Part shown: positions 37,156 to 46,486 of the stretch, piece by piece
Numbering within the stretch: the first letter of the stretch is position 1
Layout: each line of letters begins with the position of its first letter
Source: JACPNO01 sp963825405
GTDB taxonomy: Bacteria > Acidobacteriota > Terriglobia > Bryobacterales > Bryobacteraceae
Reading direction: 5' to 3'
Assembly: GCA_963825405.1 (NCBI GenBank)
Contig: CAWGTB010000003.1
Location: 1,054,001-1,118,000 of the forward strand
Length of the DNA: 64,000 bases
The notes under the pieces: model-generated
What the model was told of the DNA's origin: nothing
Database searches by the model: none
Seen by the model: only the letters and a program-made list of their open reading frames with translations
Position numbers and translations under genes: made by a program

Positions 37156-40100
37156 ATGGGTTTGCTAAGACTGAAACGCGTCGAACTCCACGGTTTTAAA
37201 TCGTTTTGCGAGCGTACGGAACTCAAATTCAATGGCGGCGGAATCGCTGCGATTGTGGGTCCGAACGGCTGCGGAAAATCCAACCTCAGCGACGCCATAA
37301 GTTGGGTGCTGGGCGAGCAATCCGCCAAGAGTTTGCGCGGCGCGCGCATGGAAGACGTGATTTTTGCCGGCACGCGCGATCGCAAGCCGCTGGGCCTGGC
37401 TTCCGTCACCATGACGCTGGTCGATCCGGCCGCCCGCGACGCGGCGCACGCCGCCAACGGCAACGGCACGGCCGCGATCTCCGACAAGCCCGGCGAAGTA
37501 ACTATCACGCGGCGCCTGTTTCGATCCGGCGAGAGCGAGTATCTGGTCGATGGCCAGACGGCCCGTCTGCGCGATATCCAGGACCTGTTCATGGGCACCG
37601 GCCTCGGTCCGGAGAGCTACGCCATCATCGAGCAGGGGCGCATTGGGCAAATTCTCAGTTCCAAGCCGCAGGACCGGCGTGCCATTATCGAAGAAGCTGC
37701 CGGAATCACGCGCTTCAAAACCCGCAAGCGCCTGGCGGAAGCCAAGCTGGAAAGCGCCCGCCAGAATTTGGCGCGGGTTTTCGACATTCTAGAAGAAGTT
37801 ACGCGGCAGGTGAATTCGCTCAAGCGGCAAGCGGCCAAGGCGCGCCGCTATGGCGAGCTCAAGACCGAGCTCGATGGCAAGCTGCGCCTGGTGCTGGCAG
37901 CGCGTTTCCGTATCCTGGAGCGGGAAGCCGCCAAGGCCGCCATCGATTTGAACCTGGCGTCCGCCGAGTTGCGCCGCCTTTCCGAAGAAGCCGAACGCAA
38001 CGATGGCGAGCGCGGACGTTTGCAGACCACCTGCTACGAAACCGATGCGCTGCTCACTGCTGAGCGCGGACGCCTGGCCGAAACCCAGCTCGAAGCCGAA
38101 CGCACGCGCGGCACTCTCGCCGCGCAGGTGCGGGAAAGCGGAGCCATCGAAGAGCGCATGATTCAGGGCGAGCGCGAATCGGTCGAACTGGATGTCCGCG
38201 CCTCGATACTGCATGCCGAACGTGGCGGGCATGAAGTTTCGGTGGCGGAGTTGGATCAGGAAATCGCCCGCACCCGGGCCGTGATGGCCGAGACCAATAG
38301 CGCAAGGGAAACGTTGCAGGGGCGTTTGCGGCAGCAGGAATCCGGCATCGAATCAGGGCGTCTCGAAGTGCTGCGCCTGCTGGGCGAAGGTTCGGCGCTG
38401 CAGCAGCAACTGGCGCAAATCGACGAATATCTGGCCGGCATGGTGCGCGACGCGCTGCGCGTTCGCAAGGAAGAGGAAGCGTCGGCCGCGGAAATCGAGA
38501 GGTTGTCCGCCGCCAAAGCCGCGCTGTCGCAAGCGCTGGCGCGGCGGCAGATGGAACTCGAAACGGTTACGCATGAGCGCCATCGCACCGAGGAAGATTT
38601 GGCGACGCAAAAGGCCACGTCGGCGGAGTTGCGTGCGCGGATCGATACCCTGCGGGGAGAATTCTCCGGGCTGAAAGCGCGGGAAACTTCTCTGCGCGAT
38701 GTAGCTGTCGCACCGCTCCTACACCACCGATTCGGTGCGACGCTTGTTCGGTGCGCCAACTGGCGATTTTAAGCCGTTGGGCGTACTGGCGGATTTCGTC
38801 GAAGTGTCTCCGCAATACGAGCGGGCGGCGGAAGAATTCCTGCACGACGAGTTGGAGTACGTCGTGGTCGATAACTGGGAGCAGGCCGAGCGCGGCATGG
38901 GAGTGCTGCGTGGCATGGAAGGCCGGGCGACGTTCCTGGTCGAAGGCCGCGCGGGTGATTCGCAGAATTCCGCGCAAGCCGCCGGCCCGGCGTTGCCGCG
39001 CCTCAGCGACTATCTGCGCTTGACCAATGGCCTGACCAATCAGTCCTGGACGCTGCTGCCTCGCTTGGCGAATTGCCGTCTGGTGAGCGATCCCGCTCAG
39101 GCCCAGCAGCTCGCCGAGCAACATCCCGAGCTGTATTTTCTCGCTCCCGAAGGCGCCTGCTATCACGGCTGCACATTGAGCGGCGGCAAGAAAACCGCCA
39201 GCGGTCCGTTGGCGCTCAAGCGCGAGCTCCGCGAATTGGCGAGCGCGTTGACGCGTCTCCCAGCAAGCGCTCGATACCCAGCTCGCCAATGCCGAGGAAC
39301 TGGAACAGCGTATCGCCGAGCATGAGCGCTCGCTCGAACGGCTGCGGGTCGAGCAGCAGGATCGCGAGAAAGACGCGCTCGCGCTCGATCATGAAATGCG
39401 CAAGCAGGCCGAGGAGATGGCACGCGCGAACACACGGCTCTCCGTGGCCCGGCTCGATTTGGCGCGGCTTACCCAGGAGCGCGAGCGGTCGCTGGTCCAA
39501 AGGGAAAGCAATTCGCTGGCGGTTGCCGAAAAAGAAGCGCAGCGGGCGAAGCGCGAGGAAGCGCTCGAATTTCAGCGCCTGGAACTGGAAACGCTGGAGG
39601 CCGAGGCCGCGCACATTGGCGAGCAGCACGCGGCGCTGCGCGTCACCCTCGCGGGTTTGGAAGAGCGTCATCGCGCGGCGAGGGCGGCGTTCGCCCAAGT
39701 CGACACGCAATGGCGCGAAGTCACTGCCCGGCATCAGGATTTGCGCCGCGAGATCGAACGTCTGGGCGAGGAGCGGGCGCGCCTGCTGTCGGACAACATC
39801 GAGCTCGATCGCCGCTCGCAAACGCTGGCCGAAGAAATCTTGCGCGCCGAAGCCACCATCAACCAGATGGCGATTCAAGCGACGGAAATGCGGGCCACGC
39901 TGCTGCTGGTGGATGAAGCACTGCGGCAGCTTCGCGGCGAACTAGATGCCGCCCACCAGAAACGCACGGAGATCGAAATCGATCTGGTCAAGAAGCAAGC
40001 CGACCTGAAGTATCTGGATGAAACCAGCCGCAAAGAATTGTCCGCGCCGGTCGAAACCCTGGCCCAGGCGGATGAAGTGCTGCCCGAAGGCGAGGCGCTG

Positions 40101-40773
40101 GACGAAACCGAGCGCGCTTACAAAGAGCTGCTGGCGCGCATCGAAGCGCTGGGGCCGATCAATGCACAGGCGCTGGAAGAGTATCAGGAAAGCCAGCAGC
40201 GCCAGGATTTCCTGAGCGCGCAGCGGCAGGACCTGATCGATTCCATACGCGACACCGAAAAGGCCATTCAGGATATCGATGAAGTTTCGCGGCGCCGTTT
40301 TTCGGAGGCTTTCGAAGCCATCAACGCGCACTTCCGCGAAATGTTCGTCACGCTATTCGGCGGCGGCCTGGCGGAAATGCGCCTCACCGACGAAACCAAT
40401 GTCATCGATTCAGGAATCGATATCGTGGCCTCGCCCCCCGGCAAAAAGCTGCAGAGCGTGCTGCTGCTGTCGGGCGGAGAGAAGGCGCTGGCCGCGCTCG
40501 CCCTGCTGATGGCGGTGTTCCGCTACCAGCCCAGCCCGTTCTGCGTGCTGGACGAAGTGGACGCGCCGCTCGACGAAGCCAACATCACGCGCCTGATGCG
40601 ACTGCTGGAGGAAATGTCCGCCAGCGACGCAATTCATCCTGATCACGCATTCCAAGAAAACCATGGAATCCGCGGAGGCGATGTACGGCGTGACGATGCA
40701 GGAGCCCGGCGTGTCGAAACTGGTGTCGGTGAAATTCAAGCCGGTGCCGGTGGCAGTGGCGATGTCGGCGTAG
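37156..40773 (+). CDS. smc: Chromosome segregation protein SMC (three frame changes)
   Basis: Condensin ATPase of about 1,205 residues. The N-terminal head has F-K-S-F near residue 15 and Walker A G-P-N-G-C-G-K-S-N-L. Long coiled coils flank a hinge containing L-F-G-A-P-T-G-D-F-K-P-L-G-V-L-A and F-L-V-E-G-R-A-G. The C-terminal head has L-L-S-G-G-E-K-A-L-A-A-L-A and the Walker B region F-C-V-L-D-E-V-D-A-P-L-D-E-A-N. Single-base insertions near 38704, 39262 and 40623 must be removed; the last restores F-I-L-I-T-H-S-K-K-T-M and a TAG at 40771-40773. A single-copy essential gene with three breaks argues for sequence errors. Confidence 0.93.
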
Positions 40774-40951
40774 CGGGAGGGCTTCGGTTCGGAGGCACTA
40801 AAGCTTTAGCTCCGAGCCTTATCCCTGAGCCTTGGTGTATGCTTTCGGCCCCAGCCTTGAAGTTCGGATTTTGAACCGCCGCGATGGCCTCGACTGCCAA
40901 CGCGATCCTTAATAGTAACTCTGCAATTTCCTTTTGATTTTCTTCACTCAT
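40736..40951 (-). CDS. Small helical protein overlapping the smc 3' end
   Basis: A 71-residue protein beginning M-S-E-E-N-Q-K-E-I-A-E-L-L-L-R-I-A-L-A-V-E-A-I-A-A, a well-formed amphipathic helix. The rest is Pro/Ser-rich and overlaps the last 38 bases of smc in antisense. TACTAT lies 7 bases before ATG 40951, the pattern seen at other genes, and an identical TACTAT precedes the lipoprotein gene at 41431. It could be a genuine small protein, but the C-terminal part overlapping smc makes the full extent uncertain. Confidence 0.45.
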   Translation of the reverse strand: MSEENQKEIAELLLRIALAVEAIAAVQNPNFKAGAESIHQGSGIRLGAKALVPPNRSPPATPTSPLPPAPA

Positions 40952-40958
40952 GGGCCAC

Positions 40959-40964
40959 ATAGTA
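40959..40964 (-). promoter_or_regulatory. -10 hexamer TACTAT, 7 bases before ATG 40951
   Basis: TACTAT on the minus strand followed by GTGGCCC and ATG. It supports the small gene as real. Confidence 0.35.
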
Positions 40965-40987
40965 GCATCGATGGGGATTCACCCAAA

Positions 40988-41431
40988 TCATTTTTTGTCG
41001 ACCATTTTATTAAGACGTTCGATCAAACGCTTTCGTTCTTCCGGGTCGCAGTGAGCTCGACTGTACGTGCCTTCATTGGCACGTAGCGAGACGTAAAGAA
41101 CCTTGTAGTTCTTGGGATCAAACCTAAGACCATCATCTCGAACTATATCTCCAAATGAGATTTTTTCGGTGGCTCCAAGCGCAATTCTCGGTAGCTTGGC
41201 CACGAATCCTGGAGAATCGTCCGTCTCGTTGACGATTACGCGAACAGCTGTCCATGGCTGCGAATCTTTATTGGTAATCTCCAGAGACTCTTCGTTAGTC
41301 TTGATCTCGATTGGCAGGCAGCGAGAAGAGGAGTTTTGTCTTTCTGAAGTCCCCGCTTGAGGTGATGATCCACATCCTAACATCATGACTTCAACCAGCA
41401 TCGCAAGGGCAAGCAGCACTGGGGCTCTCAT
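40988..41431 (-). CDS. Lipoprotein of unknown function
   Basis: A 147-residue protein with an N-terminal hydrophobic segment ending V-M-M-L-G-C, a lipobox (Cys about residue 20), so it should be lipid-anchored. The mature part is soluble, with P-I-E-I-K-T-N-E-E-S-L-E-I-T, R-V-I-V-N-E-T-D-D-S-P-G-F and a charged helical end (E-E-R-K-R-L-I-E-R-L-N-K-M). AT content is higher than in neighbours, perhaps indicating recent acquisition. I do not recognise a family. Confidence 0.72.
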   Translation of the reverse strand: MRAPVLLALAMLVEVMMLGCGSSPQAGTSERQNSSSRCLPIEIKTNEESLEITNKDSQPWTAVRVIVNETDDSPGFVAKLPRIALGATEKISFGDIVRDDGLRFDPKNYKVLYVSLRANEGTYSRAHCDPEERKRLIERLNKMVDKK

Positions 41432-41437
41432 GGAGAC

Positions 41438-41443
41438 ATAGTA
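41438..41443 (-). promoter_or_regulatory. -10 hexamer TACTAT, 6 bases before ATG 41431
   Basis: TACTAT followed by GTCTCC and the lipoprotein ATG on the minus strand. Confidence 0.5.
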
Positions 41444-41496
41444 GAACTAGCGGTCGGAAAAGGGAAACGTCGTTACAGCGCACCAGGCCCTCACGC

Positions 41497-41502
41497 TACG
41501 AT
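41497..41502 (+). promoter_or_regulatory. -10 hexamer TACGAT, 6 bases before ATG 41509
   Basis: TACGAT followed by AGCGTT and ATG; no ribosome-binding site present. Confidence 0.45.
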
Positions 41503-41508
41503 AGCGTT

Positions 41509-41928
41509 ATGCCGTCTCCGCCCGATGCCACTGCGCCACGTCAACGCCTCACCGATCTGCGCAACGGCCTGCTGCGCCTGCACAAAGTGCTTCTCGATTC
41601 CGAGCGCTCCGCTTACGATCGCGACATCCAGCGCATCACGTCCAGTTCTCAATTCCTGGAGTTGGTACTGCACGACCCTTGGTTTGCCTGGCTGCGGGAG
41701 CTATCGCAATTCGTGGTTTGGATTGATGAGAGGTTGGATGCCGAAGAGCCGGCCGATGCTGCCGAAGCTAACCTAGCGATCAAGCAGGCGCGCGCATTGC
41801 TCACGCCCGCGGAAGATGGGTCGGGATTTGGGAAGAATTACTTCAGCGCGTTGCAGCGCGATCCGAACGTAGTACTAGCCCACGGAGAGATGATGCAAGT
41901 GTTTAGTCAACTAGCGCAAGCTAGCTGA
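41509..41928 (+). CDS. Conserved helical hypothetical protein
   Basis: A 139-residue soluble protein, predicted to be largely alpha-helical: L-R-N-G-L-L-R-L-H-K-V-L-L-D-S-E-R, Y-D-R-D-I-Q-R-I, F-L-E-L-V-L-H-D-P-W-F-A-W-L-R-E-L-S, and A-R-A-L-L-T-P-A-E-D-G. The arrangement is familiar from uncharacterised proteobacterial and acidobacterial proteins, but I cannot attach a function. It stands alone between the divergent lipoprotein gene and the convergent erpA gene, whose stop is 11 bases away. Confidence 0.75.
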   Translation: MPSPPDATAPRQRLTDLRNGLLRLHKVLLDSERSAYDRDIQRITSSSQFLELVLHDPWFAWLRELSQFVVWIDERLDAEEPADAAEANLAIKQARALLTPAEDGSGFGKNYFSALQRDPNVVLAHGEMMQVFSQLAQAS

Positions 41929-41939
41929 AAACAGGCGCG

Positions 41940-42263
41940 TTAGACGCTGAACGAGCTGCCGCAGCCGCAGGTCGACTTCACGTTGGGGTTCTCGAACTTG
42001 AACCCGGAGCCTTCAAGTGACTCCACGTAGTCCACATTGACGCCGTCCAGATACAGCAGGCTGGCCTGGTCGATGAAGACCTTCAAGTCGCCGTATTTGT
42101 AGGTCTTGTCCAGCATATTCGGCTGGTTTTCGAAGGCCATCGAGTAGCTGAACCCGGAGCAGCCACCGCCAACTACGGCGATGCGCAGCCCGGCCGGTTG
42201 CGGCTCCTGGCTGGTCAGAATCTCGCGGACCTTTTCGACGGCTTTTTCAGTCAGTTGAACCAT
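41940..42263 (-). CDS. erpA: Iron-sulfur cluster insertion protein, A-type carrier
   Basis: A 107-residue HesB/IscA-type carrier that passes Fe-S clusters to apo-proteins. The three conserved cysteines are present: G-G-C-S-G-F near residue 35 and C-G-C-G-S-S-F at the C terminus. L-T-E-K-A-V-E-K-V-R-E-I-L is the usual start. It is encoded alone. A perfect TATAAT lies on the minus strand at 42300-42305, and GAGGGGG precedes the ATG by about 12 bases, so this gene has an ordinary leader, in contrast to several neighbours. ErpA versus IscA is judged from length and context. Confidence 0.9.
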   Translation of the reverse strand: MVQLTEKAVEKVREILTSQEPQPAGLRIAVVGGGCSGFSYSMAFENQPNMLDKTYKYGDLKVFIDQASLLYLDGVNVDYVESLEGSGFKFENPNVKSTCGCGSSFSV

Positions 42264-42299
42264 ATGGAGATAATCCCCCTCAAAGTGGCGGTCGATGTC

Positions 42300-42305
42300 A
42301 TTATA
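42300..42305 (-). promoter_or_regulatory. -10 hexamer TATAAT for erpA
   Basis: Perfect consensus on the minus strand about 36 bases upstream of ATG 42263, leaving a leader of about 30 bases with a Shine-Dalgarno-like GAGGGGG. Confidence 0.45.
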
Positions 42306-42366
42306 CCGTAAGTGAACATCCGACCCAAGTGATTGGATGCGGAACGGGTTATGAAGTTGCGGAATC

Positions 42367-42375
42367 TGCTATCTT
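42367..42375 (+). promoter_or_regulatory. Extended -10 TGCTATCTT upstream of the ECF sigma gene
   Basis: TG-C-TATCTT gives an extended -10, about 50 bases before ATG 42427. A clear -35 is not seen. The same nine bases occur at 56406-56414. Confidence 0.35.
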
Positions 42376-42426
42376 CCCTAGAGGGAAATGTAACCGGCAG
42401 GGAACGGGGCGCGTAAGCATCGGTGT

Positions 42427-43095
42427 ATGGGAACCGTGGCAGGCGCGATACCGTATCCCGCGTTCGGAACGAAGGTTGCTCCTAGAACCAGGGTGGACTA
42501 CCAAAGCTCTCAGGAAGGCGCACTTGTGCGCCGCGCGCAGGAAGGCGATCAGACCGCATTCCGGGAGATCGTCGAGCGCTACCAGTCCAAGGTTTTCTCC
42601 ATCATTCACGGCATCGTGCGGCAGCGCAACGACGTGGAAGATATTGCCCAGCAAGTGTTTGCCAAGGTCTACTTTTCCCTGCGGAGCTTCGATTTCCGCA
42701 GTTCGCTGGTGACCTGGATTTATAAAATCACGGTGAACGAGTGTTTCGACTACTTGCGCAAAAAGAAAGTGCGCAAGCTGGTCTACGAAAGCGATCTGAG
42801 CGAGGACGAAGTCCGCCGCGTAGAAAACAGCGAGCCGGCGATGGACCGCCAGCCGGGCGCCGATACGACGCTGGCGCGGCGGGATTACGTTTTAAAGCTC
42901 CTGAGCCGCGTTTCGGAGGAAGAACGAAGTTTGCTCATGCAGAAAGAAGTTGAAGGTCATTCGGTGGAAGAACTGGCGCAAATGACCGGCATGAATGAGA
43001 ATACAATTAAAGTGAAACTGTTCCGCGCCCGCCAGAAGCTGGTGAAAGCGGCGCAGCGGCTGGATCGCGCGCCTGGCGTGGCGGTAAAAGGGTAG
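42427..43095 (+). CDS. ECF RNA polymerase sigma factor, RpoE-like
   Basis: A 222-residue ECF sigma factor. Region 2: F-R-E-I-V-E-R-Y-Q-S-K-V-F-S-I-I-H-G-I-V, D-V-E-D-I-A-Q-Q-V-F-A-K-V-Y, and T-W-I-Y-K-I-T-V-N-E-C-F-D-Y-L-R-K-K. Region 4: R-S-L-L-M-Q-K-E-V-E-G-H-S-V-E-E-L-A, N-T-I-K-V-K-L-F-R-A-R-Q-K-L. It directs transcription of a regulon, probably for envelope stress, and is held inactive by the zinc-finger protein encoded next. No strong ribosome-binding site is seen before ATG 42427. Confidence 0.93.
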   Translation: MGTVAGAIPYPAFGTKVAPRTRVDYQSSQEGALVRRAQEGDQTAFREIVERYQSKVFSIIHGIVRQRNDVEDIAQQVFAKVYFSLRSFDFRSSLVTWIYKITVNECFDYLRKKKVRKLVYESDLSEDEVRRVENSEPAMDRQPGADTTLARRDYVLKLLSRVSEEERSLLMQKEVEGHSVEELAQMTGMNENTIKVKLFRARQKLVKAAQRLDRAPGVAVKG

Positions 43096-43186
43096 GCAAA
43101 GTCGTGTCCCGAAGCGGGCTGGTTTCGAGCCAAAAGATCCGCGCGGGAAGATGTAGCATGTTGACTTGGATTAGTGAGGGAAGAAA

Positions 43187-43627
43187 ATGCATCAGGTAAT
43201 TGTAGACCGGCTGGAGGACTATCTAGCCGGAGCGTCCAACATCCCGCGCGAATTCACGGCTCACCTGGAAGCGTGCGCCGAATGCCGCACCGAAGTAAGC
43301 GAGATGCAGGAGATCGGAGCCGCCTTTGAGGCGCTTCGATCATCCGACGAGTTGGCCCCCGCACCCGATTTCTATGCGCGCCTGAACATACTGATCGAAG
43401 ACCAACAGGCGCGCTCGTTCTGGCGCTGGTTTTCATGGGAGCCGCTGTTCGGAAGGCGTGTGGCTTTTGCGTCGCTGATGGCGCTGTTCCTGCTGGGCAG
43501 CTTTCTGGTCTCCCGTGAGACCGAGTACGCCGCCGGACCCACCAGCCCTGAGCAATTGATCGCGCATCAGGAGCCATCGGAGAATCCCGACGCCATGCTG
43601 GCCAGCCTGGTTGGCTATCGGGAATGA
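43187..43627 (+). CDS. Membrane anti-sigma factor with ZAS zinc finger
   Basis: A 146-residue anti-sigma factor. The N-terminal zinc-binding motif H-x3-C-x2-C reads A-H-L-E-A-C-A-E-C-R near residue 26, with D-Y-L-A-G-A as helix 1. One membrane helix is near 95-115 (V-A-F-A-S-L-M-A-L-F-L-L-G-S-F-L-V). The outer tail is short. GAGGGAAG lies before the ATG. Its stop overlaps the next start (ATGA), and with the sigma factor it forms a switch sensed at the membrane, possibly released by redox-sensitive zinc loss or proteolysis. Confidence 0.9.
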   Translation: MHQVIVDRLEDYLAGASNIPREFTAHLEACAECRTEVSEMQEIGAAFEALRSSDELAPAPDFYARLNILIEDQQARSFWRWFSWEPLFGRRVAFASLMALFLLGSFLVSRETEYAAGPTSPEQLIAHQEPSENPDAMLASLVGYRE

Positions 43628-43995
43628 CGGCGACGACCACGCCCCACACTCTTGCCGGGACGTTCCAGAACCCGAAGACTGCCTCCATCGTCACCTTGAC
43701 GCTGGTGTTCCTGGTGGGAGCGTTGGTGGGCGCGGTGGCGATGAATCTGGGGGTGCACAATCCGCTGCACAAAGCCGCTCCGTGGACCCCTGCGGGCAAA
43801 GAAGCCGCGCTGGCCCGCTACACCAAGGAACTGGACCTAACACCTGCGCAAGCCGACCAGATGCGCACCATTCTGGACGACTTTTCCCGCTACTACCAGG
43901 ATGTGATGCTCACCGGCAAAGGCAGCATCTACCGCATCCTCAACGACGATCAAAAGCGCAAATTCAGCAAAATGCTGGAAGACGCGCAGCGCTAG
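43624..43995 (+). CDS. CpxP/Spy-like membrane-anchored periplasmic protein
   Basis: A 123-residue protein, with one N-terminal membrane helix (S-I-V-T-L-T-L-V-F-L-V-G-A-L-V-G-A-V-A) and a helical outer domain with L-T-P-A-Q-A-D-Q-M-R-T-I-L-D-D and L-N-D-D-Q-K-R-K-F-S-K-M. The L-T-x-x-Q and hairpin arrangement resembles CpxP/Spy-like sensors of misfolded envelope proteins. The start ATG overlaps the anti-sigma stop, so it probably monitors the signal that releases the sigma factor. Confidence 0.8.
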   Translation: MTATTTPHTLAGTFQNPKTASIVTLTLVFLVGALVGAVAMNLGVHNPLHKAAPWTPAGKEAALARYTKELDLTPAQADQMRTILDDFSRYYQDVMLTGKGSIYRILNDDQKRKFSKMLEDAQR

Positions 43996-44006
43996 GGCTT
44001 GTGCCT

Positions 44007-44852
44007 GTGACAGCGCGTCTGCTTGCGATCTTGTTTGCGGCGGCGAGTTTGGTGTGGCCTGCCGCGCCGTTGGCGATCGTCAGCACCGTGGTTCACGATT
44101 TGGAAGATGGTCCCACCGATGCCACCCGGGTTCAGTTTCGTGCCCGGCCAGATCCTCTTTCTGAGTTTTCAGATCTCCGGATATGGGTCGACGCCGGAGC
44201 GCAAACTGAACCTGACTTGTGAGGTAGACGCATTCGACCCGAAGGGCATCCGCCTGATGGAAACTTTGCCCTGCAACGTGGCGGAGACGCTGGCCGATGA
44301 AGACAAGAACTGGAAGCCGAAAATTCGCCTGCAAACGTTGATTCCGCCCCTGGCTGGATCGGGCGCTTACAAAATCGCGATACGCGTCAAGGACGAAGTG
44401 AACGGGCAGACGGCGGAGCAGGAACTGGCCTTCCAGGTGCGCGGCCGCGATGTTCCGCCCAGCGACAATCTGGTGGTGCGGAATTTCCATTTCTATCGCG
44501 GGGAGGACGATCCTAACCCGCTGGGTGCCGCCGTGTACAGACCGGGTGATACATTGTGGGCGCGCTTCGATATCACCGGCTACAAGCTTGGATCCGCGAA
44601 CGCGAGTCCACGTGGATTACCGCGTGGCGGTGCTTGGGCCCGGCGGCAAAGTGATTTACACGCAGCCTGAAGGGGAGATAGCCGTCGAGAAGAGCGTTTC
44701 GTTTTATCCCAAAGCGTATGTGCCGGGTTCGATGAACCTGAACCTGCAGCGGACCATCCGGCCCGGGCGAGTATGCAATCGCGGTGACGGCGCGGGACTT
44801 GCTGGGGAATCAGTCGGTGGAAATCAAAGAACATTTTAGTATCGAGCAGTAA
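44007..44852 (+). CDS. Exported hypothetical protein of the ECF operon (three frame changes)
   Basis: About 280 residues, not recognised. GTG 44007 follows AGGG by 9 bases. The signal peptide (L-L-A-I-L-F-A-A-A-S-L-V-W-P-A-A) is followed by two beta-rich domains: P-P-G-F-S-F-V-P-G-Q-I-L-F-L-S-F-Q-I and Y-R-P-G-D-T-L-W-A-R-F-D-I-T-G-Y, which resemble each other and suggest duplicated Ig-like modules. One base must be removed near 44115, 44596 and 44768. It is the last gene of the operon and a likely envelope target or input. Confidence 0.72.
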
Positions 44853-44858
44853 AAACCA

Positions 44859-44951
44859 AGATGTTTCTCGCAGAGACGCAGAGAACGCAGAGAAACCCTA
44901 AGAAATAATTTCTAGTTTTTCTCTGTGTACTCTGCGTCTCTGCGTGAAACT
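44859..44951. repeat. Palindromic intergenic repeat, copy 4
   Basis: Left arm begins AGATGTTTCTCGCAGAGACG near 44859. The right arm ends with CTCTGCGTCTCTGCGTGAAA at about 44931-44950, with one mismatch at the end of the core. About 20 bases separate the arms. It follows the secreted protein of the ECF operon and precedes the ammonia-lyase. Confidence 0.85.
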
Positions 44952-44972
44952 CTTCTTTCGGATGTACGGGCG

Positions 44973-44981
44973 TGCTACAAC
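44973..44981 (+). promoter_or_regulatory. Extended -10 TGCTACAAC, 6 bases before ATG 44988
   Basis: Hexamer TACAAC (44976-44981) with upstream TG-C makes an extended -10; ACCCGT then ATG follow. Confidence 0.45.
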
Positions 44982-44987
44982 ACCCGT

Positions 44988-46483
44988 ATGTCCCCACTCG
45001 TGCTTGGTTCGCAAGCGCTTTCCATCGAAGACGTTGCTAGTGTTGCCCGCGGTGGGCTCGCCGTTGAACTGGCCGATGCGGCGCGCACACGCATTCTCCA
45101 GGGGCGCGCGGCCCTGGAAGCGCATCTCGCTCGCGGCACGAGGATTTATGGCGTTAACACCGGGGTGGGCGGCAACATCGCGTTTCCGATTCCGCCTGAA
45201 CAGGCTGGGCTTTTCCAGCTCAACCTGCTGCGGGAACTTTCCTGCGCGACCGGCCAGCCGTTGGGCGCCGATACCGTCCGCGCCGCGATGCTGCTGCGGG
45301 TGGCCACGTTCGCGACCGGCGCGTCGGCGGTGCGCGTGGAACTTGTTGAATCGCTCATCGCTCTGCTCAATCGCGGGCTGACGCCGATTGTTCCGCGCTA
45401 CGGATCCGTGGGTGCGAGCGGCGACCTGATTCCTTCCGCGTACGTGGCGCGCCCGTTGGTGGGCATGGGCGAGGTGGAATATCACGGCCAACGCATTCCG
45501 GCCACCGAAGCGCTCAAGCGCGCGGGCCTTGTTCCGCTGAGTCTAGCCGCCAAAGAGGGCCTGGCTCTGATCAACGGCACAACCGTGATGACTGCCGTCG
45601 CCACACTGCTCTGGGTTGACGCGGGCCGCGTGTTGCGTGCGCTGCTGGGCGCGATCGCTCTGTCCATCGAAGCGCTCGAGGGAACGGCGGAACCATTTGC
45701 GCCGTGGGTTCAGCAGATGAAAGGGCACCCTGGGCAGATCGCCGTGGCGGAATATTTTCGACGGCTGCTGGAACGCAGCGCCATGGTGAAACAGACCAGC
45801 TCGCAGTCCAGCTACTCGCTGCGCTGCCCGCCGCAGGGCCTGGGTCCGGCGTGGGAGGCGCTCGCCGACGCGCGGCCGGTCATCGAGCGCGAAATCAATT
45901 CCGCCAATGATAATCCCCTGATCGATCCCGCAACCGGTGAGCTGTACAAAGCCGGGAAATTTCTACGGCGGCCACATTGCGCGCCTGATCGACGGCTGGA
46001 AAATGGATTTCGCGGTGATGGCCACGTGGGGCAACTCGATTGTCGCGCTGCTGGTGGACGACAAGTTCAATCACGGCTTGCCGCCCAATCTGGTGCGAGA
46101 CGCCGGACTCAATTCCGGCATGAAGGGCATGCAGTTGAGCGTGACCAGCCTGGCATGCGCGATTCGTCAAATGGCGGGGCCGAGTTTGATCCACTCGCTA
46201 TCGACCGAGCAATACAATCAGGATGTCGTCAGCCTGGGAATGCACGCGGCTGTTACCGCGCTCGATGCGCTCGAATGCCTGCGCAACGAGACTGCGATGG
46301 TTCTGCTGGCGGCGGTGCAGGCTGCCGAACTGCGCGGCGGCGTCGAACGAATGGGCGCGGGGACGCGGGCGGATTTACGAAACCGTGCGCGGCGTGGCGG
46401 CGTTTCTGGACAGGGACCGGCCGCTCGAGGAAGACATCGCGGGAGTTGCCGGGCTGATCGCGGCGGGAGCGCTGGATGTCTGA
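44988..46483 (+). CDS. MIO-type aromatic amino acid or histidine ammonia-lyase (two frame changes)
   Basis: About 497 residues. The prosthetic MIO group forms from A-S-G in G-S-V-G-A-S-G-D-L-I-P. Other motifs: Y-G-V-N-T-G-V-G-G, N-G-T-T-V-M-T-A, Q-S-S-Y-S-L-R-C-P-P-Q, and N-S-A-N-D-N-P-L. The substrate-selecting region is L-L-R-E-L-S-C-A-T-G, which does not match the S-H of histidine ammonia-lyase or the F-L/H-L of phenylalanine/tyrosine enzymes, so substrate is uncertain. Extra bases near 45961 and 46371 split the frame. No hutU or hutI genes are nearby, weakening a histidine-catabolic role. Confidence 0.87.
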
Positions 46484-46486
46484 AGC

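Noticed and set aside
37156..40773. Programmed +1 frameshifting to explain the smc breaks
   Set aside because: Three breaks at unrelated sites without slippery codons or stimulatory structures; errors are simpler.
8989..44951. CRISPR array made by the four CGCAGAGACGCAG repeats
   Set aside because: Copies are single, far apart, palindromic and without regular spacers or cas genes.
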